Below are positions 11,261 through 23,597 of a DNA stretch of 64,000 nt, in pieces; the stretch's first letter is position 1, and each line of letters starts with the position of its first letter. This DNA is from Ziziphus jujuba (lineage: Eukaryota; Streptophyta; Magnoliopsida; Rosales; Rhamnaceae). Location: positions 1,357,501 through 1,421,500 of the forward strand of contig NC_083386.1 in assembly GCF_031755915.1 (NCBI RefSeq), read 5' to 3'. Made by a program: the position numbers and the translations under genes. A model generated the notes under the pieces. That model was not told the DNA's origin, ran no database searches, and saw only the letters and a program-made list of their open reading frames with translations.

Positions 11261-13592
11261 CCACCGGCCGCTGGAGTTGCAAACTTTTTCGGCCGAATCT
11301 TGCCACACGCGCCAACCAGGCAGGAGCGCCTCTCCATTCCCGGCCAACCCCCAAAATTTCACTGCCAACCGACTGGCGACGCACCAGGATCGGGGCTTTT
11401 TCGGGCAGCGGCACTGATTTCTTCAACCGCTGAGATCTCCTCATTCCGGCCTCCATTCTTGTCACCGCCGATCCCGTTGAGACCCTCTCCCTTCAATCTA
11501 CAAAATCCCCAAAAATCTTGGCCACCAACCACCGCACGTGCGGCCAGCGGTAACGGTTGCCAGTGACCGCAACGGCTCACCGAAGAAATCACTATTTCGG
11601 TGAATACCCAGTTGCACCGACTGTCCCTCCCCACTAATTCTGACCCCCTGAACTCAGATCCGGGGTCCTTTTCCTCCAATTCGCGACGGTTTGAGAGAAT
11701 CGAAGAGTTGAATCCTGAAAGCTTTCCGGCGAGATTCTGGCCACCTTGGGTCCAATCTCCAGGAAGTAAAACCGGATTCGTAATCCTCGTCACTCAAGCT
11801 TCGATTCGGTATATTACTCATCAATTTTGGTTGTCGTTTGTGTTCACTCCCCGGGTACCCATTTGGGTGTTACCCGATTAAAATATTAAAATAATTGGTT
11901 TGGTGTATTGTGGATATTTTAGGTGCACGTATGGGTAGTGGAGTTGATCCTCCGGAAGATCTTGATTGATACACATGTTTAAGGTGAGTGACCCACCTTT
12001 AAAACTATTTTGGGTTGATTAATTATATTTATTTGGTGTTAATTTGATATCTAGAATTATGCTCATGTGGTGGAATTTAAATATAATTGTGGAAAAAAAA
12101 TATTATTTTTATGTACGTATATGTTTATTGCTGCTAAATGAAAATTTGGTTTATTAATGGATTTTTTATTATTATTATGATTTAATTGTATTTATCACGC
12201 ATGAGCAAGGTGGTTTCATTTAATTTATTGTATATGTGGTTTTAATATTATTTTTGGGCATGATTTGATTTTAAATATTTCAAGGAAAATATTGGTTTAA
12301 ATTGGTGGTTTCAAATTTTATAATTATGCCCGTGGAACATTATTTGATGGACTTTGTGATACGAGAAAAATTATTTGTATATTGTTATCGGTGGATTTGT
12401 ACTGGAAATGTTAAAGAAAAATGTGGGAGGCTGAGTTCGAAAAATGGTATAATTCCCACGGTGGATTTTGCAAAAGTTTGTGTATCTTTTTATAATAAAA
12501 TTTGGTTATTTATTTTAGACGCACTCATACAGTACTGGTGTTCTGTACTATATATGTGGATGAGCGCGCAAGTTATAATGTCTCACGTGAGTTGCCATTG
12601 GACCGAGGGCAGGCAAGTTTTATGTAATGCGCATTAGTCGCCCCCCTCCGTGGCCGGGATAATGGTTTTAGCAGCGACGTTGTTAGGACGCCGAAGCGAC
12701 CGTATGCAAGGTTCTCTCTTTAACCCCCCCACCAGTCGGTGCTCGGGACGCTGGGTATCGGAGAGAATCACTGGTATATGGTGTGGTGCGTCAAGTATAA
12801 ATTTTCAGATAGAAATTTCAAACCCTAAAATGTTCTAAAATTATTTATTATATTTTATTACATTTTATTTATATTTGTATTATTTGATTATTATTTATTA
12901 AATTAATTGATTCATTGGTTTTCGGGGAATACGAATATCGGGTTTTGTGAAAATGTTTTAAAAGGGGAACATTTCCAACGGAGTGAATAGTAAGGGTTTT
13001 GAGAGAAAATATTACTTTCAAATGATTATTATTAATTTATTTATTTAATTATTTAGTATTTATTAATTAAATTCCTTTTATTGTTATATTATTATTATTA
13101 AAAGTGTACAGTAGATAGGGTCACTCACTGAGATGATTAGCATCTCATATTTTTAAATTCCGTTCTCTTAGGTGCAAAGGGTGGTAGACGTTCTTCCAGA
13201 GCGAACCTAATCTCCGTCGTTGTCATAGTTCGAGAAGTTATCTTGTCTTCATTTATTTCAATTGTAATATTTCTTTCATCCTTGTTGTATAATTTCTATA
13301 CCTAATAGTACTTCATGAAACTCTGTATACTATCTTGGACATTTATGTATTAATTATGCACTGAATTATTGTTATTCATTTGGAGTGCTGTAAATTTATG
13401 GAATCAAATTGTAGTAATGTGGGAGGAATAAGGAGATGAATCTAGAAGTGTGTTTTCAGTGTAGAAAATTTGTGATAAGTCCAACCCTTAGGGAAGGTTC
13501 TGCCGGATTTTTCACTGGAGGATCCGGTAGGGTTTTCCTGGGATCAGGGCTTGTCTAGGGTTCCGGTGAGGAATTTTGGACAGATCCTTACA
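10728..13592 (+). mobile_element. Solo LTR, copy 2 (plus orientation), 5-bp TSD TTATT
   Basis: This 2,865-bp block begins TGTAACACCCCGTCC and ends GGACAGATCCTTACA, giving canonical TG...CA termini with short imperfect terminal inverted repeats. It is bounded by perfect 5-mers TTATT at 10723-10727 and 13593-13597. It is the inverted homologue of 5638-8552. A (GA)n tract at about 11234-11259 corresponds to the (CT)n tract near 8010 of copy 1. It lacks the 105-bp internal duplication of copy 1. No retroelement genes are present on either side, so it is read as a solo LTR. Long open frames such as 11600-11881 (+) and 11359-11793 (-) lie in the GC-rich part and match frames in copy 1; they are element sequence, not host genes. 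Confidence 0.92.
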
Positions 13593-13597
13593 TTATT

Positions 13598-15089
13598 TTT
13601 TCAACCCAATCAACTTAACATGTGTTTTTATTTTTTTTAATATTTGCAATAAAGAGACTTTTAATATGCTTGTATGATTAATTTTTATAGTCCATATCTC
13701 TGTTGGAGATGCTTTAACCATCAAAATTATTCAATCATTTCACCAAGTTTAAGAAGTTCAATTGAATTTTAGGATTTTTTTTATTATTGACGTTAACTAT
13801 TTTACAAATAAATTTTGGATATATAGAGATGATAAAATAAACTATGTCAAATAATAGTTCAATTCGATTATGATTTTACCAAAAAAGAAAAAATGAAGAA
13901 AATTTTTAAATTTTGTTTTTGCAAGGCCAAAATATAGTAGTTGTTATGATGATTTTGTCATCTCTAATGTCCCCCAAAAATAAATCTGACTAGCTTGCAT
14001 CATTTGTGGATAAAGTTATAAATATCTAATTTAACATGAACATATATATATAATCATAGAGTAATATTATAGGTATCAAATTTTTTTTACCATAATTTTG
14101 ATAACAAATTATGTGGTAGTTTTTTAATGGTGTTAAATTAATATTATCCTATATTCATGAGAAAGTAAACCATTTAAAAGATAACAAATTATAAATATTA
14201 AAATTTTGATAAAAAGATATGGCCACTGTAGATTTATCTATAATCATATATATTTAAAGATTTTATAAAGTTTAATATTACGGTGACCAGAAAAAACTAT
14301 TAAAAAAGAAGAAGCAAGTCATTAGGCATATTTTTGTTTCTGTAGCAAATAACTCCAAAAATTAATTAATACTTAAAAGAGAAATTTATGATGATTCGAA
14401 TAGTAATTCTACACTATTTTTTAGAGTTTAAGTGACCAAGATAATTGGTGTTGTCAGAGTTTAATTAGTTAATTAGAGTAGTATTTCATAAAAACTTATG
14501 AATTAATATAATGGATTTGTATTAATCTAAGATGGACCCGTTGGTTTTATAATCTGTAACTTTCAGCATCATGTACATAATTTTGCTTTTTTCATGATTT
14601 CAATATGGAACTATATAAAATGAAAGTTGAAACATGAATTTCATAGATTATAAAGCAATAATACAGTCACAAAAGAAAAACACTTTATCGATCTTTTTTC
14701 CAAAATTGACCAACAAGATTCAGCTCCAAATTTCCAAAACAAACGGAAAGAGCAATACAAATTAAGGAATTGATTAAAAAAAAAAGAAGAAGAAGAAGAA
14801 GAAGAAGTATGTTGTGATTGATCACGTACTCAACAGAACATTCTATTCTGTAGTAGTACGCGATATATTATCTATAGGACTATAGTATAAATATATAACC
14901 TTATCATCGTGTGGTGAGTGTCAAAACGAACCACAAGTTCTTTCATTTGGTTATTTTTTTGGAACACAAATTTCTAGATTTTGTGTCAATAAATTGCTAG
15001 TATATAAGATTAAAATATATATGTGAAGTCATATATCAGGATTATCTGTGTGTTAATCGATTAGCTAGCATTCTTACGTACTCATTGGC
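13598..15089. other. Intergenic, no gene seen
   Basis: AT-rich DNA between solo LTR copy 2 and the 3' end of the NAC gene. It has an (AAG)n tract at about 14782-14808 and otherwise no recognisable feature. The NAC 3' UTR should lie just below 15090. Confidence 0.6.
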
Positions 15090-17407
15090 TCAGTCTTGCA
15101 TGGGGAGGGCAATGGGGTTGTCTTGAGAACAACATAAAGAGAAAATCTCTTCCACCGTTATATTCGTGTAGTCCCTAAACTTGTCATACGACATGTCGTC
15201 TTCTGTACTACTTTCAGTCTTCATTGGCTTAGTCTCTGCACCAAAGTTAATTTGTGGGAAGTCTTCAAGCTCTAATGGTGGATATCCGAATTGGCAATGC
15301 AACAGGCTTCCATAGTTCCCCATTTGCATATCCTGCAAACATCAATGCCATTTCATCATTATAATAACTAACTTTATAATTAAAGCACGCATCGTTGTAA
15401 TGGGTTTTTTAAAAAATAATAATAATAATAATAATAATAAAATAAATAATAAGAATAAAAAATAAAAAAATTTTGTGGAGAGAAAGATGGTCGAGTCAGT
15501 CAAAAGAAGATTTGGAGGATAGTGAAGAAAGGAAGTGAAGTCAGTATAATAGATTTTTGAGAATAGGGAGCTTTAGTAAAAGAAAGAGCGAGTTCACTAC
15601 TTCCAACTTTTGTCACTTTATCAAGATCAAAAAGAGATCCATCACTCAAAGTGGGTTTGTCCTGTGGGGCCACTTCCAACCTATATTACCCAATCATCAT
15701 CATCATAATCATTCTCCTTTTGGGCTTGTTTTGAATATGGGCTTCATGATTTATGCAAAATACATAACATTGAGCTTGGTTTTGTTCTTTCTCCATACCA
15801 ATTATTAATTAAATATGGGGTGTGAACATGAAGCTTTGATTGGAAGTGATAAAGCAGAAACTAAAATTAAAGAAAAAACATAAAAGAAAAGTGCATGTTT
15901 TCCAATGTTTCCCTGAAAATCATTAATATACTGGTATTGAAAATTTAAATACCTGAATTAGATTTGAAGAGCAATCTACTCCGAGAGAGTACAAATTGGA
16001 GGCACTGTTTGCCTCATCAGAATTGGCAACGGGAGCTTGGTTGACATCATCTGCCATGGCAGTCTCTGCGGTGGGTGTGCCTTGAGTGAGATCTGAAGAA
16101 GATGTATCGGATACAAACTTTGGGTATTCAACATCATTAGAAGTGTTGAGATTATCATCTTCATTCCCTATCCCTCTTGAAATCTCAATGCCACTTGCAT
16201 TTTCTGCAATGCTACTCCCTTTGGATGATTTGTCTTCTTTCTTATTATTACAAGCGGTACTGTTCTTGGGGATTTGCATCGTTTTCTTGAATACTCGGCA
16301 CAGTGCATAAGAATCCTGTTTTGAGGAATTAAAATTTGACTGTCAAAATTATATGTAGAATTATAATTTGATATTTCTTTTACATATATCGATATATACA
16401 TATATATACATAAATATTCCAAATAATATTAATGAAGATCTAGCTAGCTAGAAAAGTAAATTGATCCAGAAAGAAGAGCGGACGAAAAAGAAAAGAAAAG
16501 AAAAGAGAGATCATGATACTAAAGTCTAAAGAAAGATGATATCAAGTACATGTATACCTAAAGTCTAAAACCAAAGAGTCTTTGAAGATCATCATTATCA
16601 TCATGTTGATAAGCTATTCCTTTTAACGGAAAAAGAAAAAGAATGATATGCATCTGATTTTTTGCTTTACTTTAATAAGTTAAGTCTCATTAGCATATAT
16701 AAAAGACGCCGCATGGCTATAAACAGGAACGCACAAAAAAAAAAAAAAAAAAAATCCCTCAAACCCTAGATTGCCAATTCATTTTATTTTTAACTTTTCC
16801 AATTCAATTTATGTGTCCACTTAAATCTACCTATCTGCAACGCTGTGGAAGCTCTACTAATTAATTCTACTTCTGTTAATCTGGCTAGCTAGCACCCCAC
16901 ACCATGCTTTCAAAATCCTTCATATAATTTAGTTTTAGGAATATTTATTATTGTTTTTCTCCATTTACAATATCTAAGTCCCAAAAAAGATCAAGTACTA
17001 TATAAGTACACAATATGTATGATCGAAAATATTGCATATATATATATATATATATATATATGTTTATTAATTAACACAGACTAAAGTGAAACTCCATAAA
17101 CCCTAGCTGGAGTTATCTCACTTCGAGCGTTTTCTAAACCCTAACTTGCTTCTCTTTCTAAACCTATTATTTGACGGTTTTGGTTCCATATATATATATA
17201 TATATATATATTGAGTATTGATTCAAGTTTAAGCAGGTTTAGCTAATCAGTTTAATCAAACAGTGAACTCCCCATTTACCGGAAGGAATTATATTCCTAT
17301 ATTAGATGGATTTAAATCTGTCTTATGGTTCAAATAAGCACAAAATTATTCGGAAAGAAAGAAAGTTATATAAGTTGTATTACTATAGGCAGATAACTGT
17401 AAAGAAC

Positions 17408-17446
<39 letters not shown>

Positions 17447-18026
17447 TATACATACCTTTAAAGAAGAGGATGTAGAACCACAAAGGGAGTCATGAATGAG
17501 TCGGTATTCATGCATAACCCAGTTAGTTCTGATGCCATGGGGAGCTCTTCCTCTATAATACACCAAAGTCTTCTTCATCCCCACCGGACGTCGGAGGGAA
17601 TGTACCAGCCGGTCTTTTCCGGTGGCTTTCCAGTAACCTGCTCTTGTTGCTCTGTTGGTTCTGGATCCGTTTGGATACTTCCTATCTCTTGGGCTATAGA
17701 AGTACCACTCCATGTCTTTGCTAGGCAAGAAGGATTTTTCTGTCCATAAATATATATATATATATATACGTATTATTATTCATTAGTCATATTCATATTC
17801 ATACAAAACAAAATAATTAATTAATTCAACCTTAAATGATTGACAATATATACATATAAAAATATTTACCTGGTAAATCCCAGGGTTCGCATTTGTAGAG
17901 GTCAACTTCTGGGATGATTTCAAGCTCAATGGTGCGGCCCGTAATTTTACGATCCAGATAGTACGCAACCAGCTCTTCGTCTGTTGGGTGGAATCTGAAT
18001 CCAGGAGGAAGACTCATAGGTGCCAT
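15090..18026 (-). CDS. NAC domain transcription factor
   Basis: A nuclear, plant-specific DNA-binding transcription factor. Four coding exons on the minus strand: 18026-17870, 17739-17456, 16315-15953 and 15332-15090, joining in phase to 348 aa. The start [20 protein letters not shown] matches the usual NAC N-terminus; the frame is open upstream, but conservation picks 18026. NAC subdomains A to E cover about residues 6-160: [78 protein letters not shown] and [11 protein letters not shown]. The C-terminal half is Ser/Asp/Asn-rich and acidic, as in activation regions. No membrane segment is present. The N-terminal block resembles the NAC028/045/057/086 type, but the subfamily is uncertain. (TA)n and (CT)n tracts lie directly next to the exon 2 splice donor. 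Confidence 0.93.
15407..15450. repeat. (TAA)n microsatellite in NAC intron 3
   Basis: A run of AATAATAATAAT lies inside the last NAC intron, followed by an A-rich stretch. It is a simple repeat only. Confidence 0.8.
17403..17446. repeat. (TA)n(GA)n tract beside a NAC splice donor
   Basis: The (TA)n and (GA)n tract starts about 10 bp inside intron 2 of the NAC gene, whose donor GT is at 17455-17454. In the transcript the donor is followed almost at once by (CU)n(UA)n. Confidence 0.8.
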
Positions 18027-20128
18027 TTTTGATTGATTAATTTCCAACACAAACAGATCAGCTCCCAATTTAACCAACAAACAACAACTGATGAGAAACA
18101 CAGCTCCCCAACTTAGAACTGTTGAATAAACAAGATGAACTCAGCTCAACTGAACTGCCTTCTCTTCTACCACATCCAACTTCTACTTAATAGGCCACTG
18201 TAGGTCTCAAAGCTGTGGCATTTGCCCTTCCAAACTCACACGATTTGCATTCCTGCCATAATTCTTATATGTCCTTCAATTATAACACTAAACAAACAAA
18301 CAGTGGTAGGAATTGTAATTAAGATTGGGAAATGAGGTTGAAAAAGGAAAGGGAATTGAGATAAATTAAACATTTATTTATATAGATATAGATATTATAG
18401 GGAATAGTGCTTTGGCTTTAAAAGAGATTCTAAGTGTAAAAACCCACAGGCAGAGAGAGAGAGAGAGAGAGAGAGAGGGATAAGAAGCTTCTCTGCTTTT
18501 GTCTGCTCAGAAACTAACAAAAAAACAAAGCCTCTCACTTAAAGCTGTGTGCGCCACACAGTCCTCTCATATCCTACTACACGCAATACTATGCCCTCCC
18601 CTTCCTTCTTATTTTATCCATTAATTCCTAATTTTATATTATTCAATCTAATCACACATACATTAATTTATATTAATATATAATTACATTTATCATTTCA
18701 ATTTTCTATTTTTAAAATATTTCAACAATCAATGACGATATCATTTGTCATAGGCTTTCATGCCTAAAGATCGTATATGGTATTTCTTTGTCTTGGATGG
18801 ATATTGTCGGGGGTGAACAAATTGTTTAACATTTATAACTCTCATGTACAACAGCTCATACCTCATGTTCTTTTGGGATTAATTCTTGCATGATATAGCT
18901 CAACCTTAACATTGGGACTAGGACTAGTATGTACTATTTTATTTAAACAACATACGTAAAACTACATTTAGTGACACGCACATTAATTCTGTTTTACCAT
19001 TGGTTTTAATTAGTTTTAATAAGATTCTCTTATGATTAATTTATTTCATGCCTTTATTTTGTACCTCGACCTCTTTAAATCCAACTGTTATATGCATGAA
19101 TCTTTATCAAAAAAACCGTTATATGTATGAACATTTATTATTATTATTATTATGAGGGAGGCGCTTTGTAGAGACATTCCCAACCAAATTAATATGCTTT
19201 CACACTACGAAAATAAAGTGATGCAATGATTTTGTACACTTTCTTGAATTTCAGTATACTTGACATTTTACTTTTTCATGACGGTGGCGAAAACAATATA
19301 TTCGATTTATTGTACCATCCTACTCTAGCAATATATTCTATGTTTTTATCAGTTTTCTTTTTTTATTTTTTATTTTATTTTTTATTAACCTATCTACATC
19401 TATACGAATTATTTCCTAAAGTGGTAGTTATCCAATCATTGATGATATACAAACATATATTATTTAATTTGTAATACATATTAGCTGATATTTACTTGAC
19501 TAACTTGTATTATTAAACATGTACTGCGTCCTCCCAACATTATCTATGTATTAATTGAGGAAAAAGAGTATACTAATAGGATTGGGTCCATGGTAAACTC
19601 AAAATACATTTTTAAATTTTATAGGCAGCATTTAATTAGATATTAATTTTTTATTTTAAATTTAAATTTAATAAAATGAATATTTTTGAACAACCATTTG
19701 AATTACAAAATAGTATATGGATTCATTGATGATGATCATAAATAGCCTTTTTTTTTTTAAAGAAAAGAAAAAAAGAAAGAAAGAAATAACCCGCCATCTA
19801 TATATTATTATGAAATAACAAATTTTAATCCTAAGATGCGTCTAAAATGTAAGGATTTAACTTTCTATATATGGTTTAATCAGCGTATAGAGAAAAAAAA
19901 AAAACCATGATCTGTGGCAAAGAATCAAAAGTTTATATATAGAAATAGTGTTTAATTTGGGTTCAAATATTATACGGTAAAAAACTAAGACTAAATATAA
20001 TATAATATATATAAACAAAAAAAATGAAAGTGTACATTATGTTAATTAGAGGTGAGGTAGGTCCATATTATGTATATGCTATGAAGAAGAATGAAAGAGA
20101 ATATTGTAGATCATGTCATTATCATTAC

Positions 20129-20160
<32 letters not shown>

Positions 20161-23100
20161 CTAAAAAAATAAAAAATAAATTAAAAAATAAAAAAAAGAT
20201 GGAGAGGAGGATGAGTTAGGTGCGGGCCAGAAGATGAGAATTCTACAACATTGGCAGCTCTCTTTTTAATTTTTATCCCAAACAGGGAAAAAAGGACCCT
20301 TTTATCATTCAACAGTTCATCAATTGAAGGCGGCCCCACTGATCATCTCTGAACAATATCTACCTGGCACAGCGTCACACTCTACTTTTTCTTTTTCATA
20401 ATTTTCCTGCCATCCAAACTACTTTTTCTTTTGCGTTTATTTTTTCCCCTATTTGGTGCAACCCTTTAGTTCCTTTCCTTAAAATATCATTTTCATTTGG
20501 GTAAAGACATACTAAACACTTTAATGATTACAATAGAAAATCTTTGACTGGTCCGCCTCTCCCTCTCCCTCCTCTCCCCCCTTAATCTACTACTACTAAG
20601 AGCATGAATATTAATTTTTGCATGGCTGCATGCTTCTATATATATATATATATATATATAATATTATGTACCTCTACTTTAATTTTCAAATATATATAAT
20701 ATTTGATTCATTCATATTTAGAATCATAATTTTAAGATATTTAAGTGGAAAAAAAAACTATTGTAATGATCATTTATACATATTTAAAAAGTTATGAATT
20801 TGAAATATTAAAATGAATGAAAATTATTGTAATGATAAAAAAAAATATTTAACTCAGTGAAGCAGTATTAATTAGCAAGTTTATCATTATGGTAGGAATG
20901 TAATTGTAAATGTCCTATAGGTAACTAATAATTAATTAGTCAATGCAGAAAGAGAACACTTTGGACGCCTTTAGATTCATATTCCATATAAATGTCTTTA
21001 TAAGATGAAGTTGTGTGCTGCTTTTTAAAGCTCAAGTATGGTACTAAATACTACTAGTGACTTGCAAGTAACCAATTGCATGAGTTGATCAGTTGATGAG
21101 AGAGAGAGAGTTTAAAAAAATGAGGTCTTGACGATGTCCTTTACCGAAAGACCTTTTTAATGGTTTTAAGTCCTTTTTTACCAACCGTCTGTCTAAAATT
21201 TCGTCTCAAAAACTTACAAAGCCCTCAATAGCGATCATCGACCTTATATCTGATATATGACCCAACCAACAAGGGAGCTTTTGTTTCTCATCATCTTTGC
21301 ATAGAGATTCTCAAAATCAAAGATAGACCTGCAGATTCTAACCCTCATCTTATATATATATATATATATATATTCACTCTCATGATATACTGTGCGATTT
21401 AACCCATGTTCCCAGCTCCATAATCACATGGGTATAAATGGGTTGTATTCATTTTATATGAAAAAGAGAGAGACAGAAACAAAGACAGATTATAGATCAT
21501 GAATAGATGAGAGAGAGAGAAAAGAAGTGTGTTTTAAACGGAGCTCTAAAGCCATGCAACCTTTCACACGATCTTAAGGGGGAAAAAATTAAAGAAAAGC
21601 AAATTAGGCAAAGCAAATTTGGATGGCAAAGGCAGAAGCTAGTGGGGTCCTGCCATGGGCTTGTGGAAGACTGTGGAGAGAGAGAGAGAGAGAAAGAGTT
21701 ACAACATTAAAGCATTAGATTCCAAAATGTCGGCTCTATTAATCATATTCATTTTAGTTTGTACACAAAAGACAAATATATGGATTCTTTCTTTTTAAAA
21801 AATTCCATCTCCAGCCCCTACAGCAGGTATTGAATGTAGCTTTCATGTGGGGAGTTCTGATCTAAGAGCCTACCTACGCTACGCCTCCTATATAGGACCA
21901 TATGCTGCATAATATCTGTCATTTGCCTTACATTTATATTATCTTTCTTCTTTTCTTTTTTTTTTTTTTTTTTTTAATTATTATTGTTGTCACCGATATT
22001 CCCTTATACCTTTACACAACAATTCATTTATATGTCCATATTCCATCAAGGATCTAAACATCCATGCATTCATACATCCGGATAAGTTATATCATTATTC
22101 TTTTCTTTTCTTGATATATATAACTTTTTTTCATATAGGATTGATTTCGACAAAAATTCATTCACATCCACATTCAAGCACTTAATGTAAATGCTTCAGC
22201 CACAGTTTAAATGTACTTTTGTTAAGTTACTTCTAATTCCAAAATTTTAAGTTATTAAGAATACAATTTAATATTTATATTAAATTATATTAACAGTTTT
22301 CCTTATTTGTACGTTAAAAGATTAATTTTTAAAAAGTAAATTTAATATATATACCAAATTATATATGTCAACATTCTCCTTTATTTTATTTATATGTCAT
22401 TTTAGTCTTTGTAAATATTATTTATTTTGAATGAATGATATTTGAGCATTGTTCTATTAAATTACTATTTATTCCAAAAGATTTTAAATTGTAAAAAAGT
22501 TGGTTTGATCTATGTACTAAATTTTGTCAATTTTAATATCATGTTAAATTATTATTGATTTTAAAAGTTTAAATTATTAGAAAGTAAGCTTAATATGTGT
22601 ATTTAGCTATGTCTTAACACTTTTAAATGCGATTGGAAGAGAAATGTGGATCAAAGTGCTTACCACTAATTTAACCTCACTTACCTGTTGGAATGCAGAG
22701 CTGGGCAAATATTTTCTACATAAGATAAAGACACAACGGGTTCCAGATGATTCATTTAAAGTTTTTAGGTCAAATTGGGTTATACAAATTAAATGAAAAG
22801 AATATATGCACTTTGATAATTTGGACTCCTTTGTTCTCCCCAGTTATAACTAATAAAAGAAAAAAGGGATTAAAAAAGGATGGTGAATGATTTTGAACAG
22901 GTAGCTCTTAAAAGGCGCGGACAAAAGACCCGTTGAGAAGTTATATATGGACCCGACTAGTTTCTTTTCTAAAACACGCCAAGGTATAGTTTGAATAAAT
23001 AAAAGACCTGGTGTTCCTGTATTGAAGTTGAGGACCCATATAACACTAATTCTGGGATAAGATATGGGTCTTGATCTTCAAGTTCTGGTGGTAGAGCTCG

Positions 23101-23541
23101 GCCCAATAGCCACTGCAGACGAAGGTCCATCGCTTGGGTCGTCATTTCGGTTCTATTACAATTTCACTAAAGGTCCTTTGTGATGTCTCTGAAACCGGTT
23201 CTTTTTTGGTTTTTGGATATTTCCAAGATCGCTTTAGAGATTTTGTTTAGAGTTCCATTTCTGTTGAGTGATTTTTTATTTTATTTTATTATATGGTTCT
23301 TTAATGTTCTAAACTTCTGTATTCGCTTGAAAGAGAATTTTTTTTGTACATGTTTTTCCTTAAAAGCTGGGCAATATTTGATAAGTGCTGTTGTATTCAT
23401 TTTCACCATAACCGCATAAACAGAATCAAATACGTCTAAGTTACATAACATAAGTATATACAATTTGGTCAAACCAACACCTTGATCCCAAGTTCCAAAA
23501 GCCACTCCCAAATCCCAAACATTCACAATAAATATACATAC

Positions 23542-23576
<35 letters not shown>

Positions 23577-23597
23577 TAATCAATGCTCTTGATGTAA
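18027..23597. other. NAC upstream region and RGLG downstream spacer, no gene supported
   Basis: 5.6 kb of AT-rich DNA. The NAC 5' UTR and promoter should lie at about 18027-18500, and a (GA)n tract occurs at 18449-18477. (TA)n tracts occur at 20132-20160, 20637-20660 and 21351-21372, and a T run near 21958-21975. The RGLG 3' UTR should occupy the stretch just below 23598; (TA)n lies at about 23536-23578. A 39-codon frame at 23064-23183 (+) and a 67-codon frame at 21507-21710 (+) have no family resemblance and are not called. Confidence 0.6.

Noticed and set aside
11152..11881. Cluster of open frames on both strands as genes
   Set aside because: Same reason: all lie inside solo LTR copy 2, bounded by TTATT target duplications.
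5638..13592. One LTR retrotransposon with two LTRs
   Set aside because: The two copies are inverted, not direct, each has its own target duplication, and the spacer has no gag-pol homology.
23064..23183. 39-codon frame downstream of RGLG
   Set aside because: Short, no known family, and no splice partner found.
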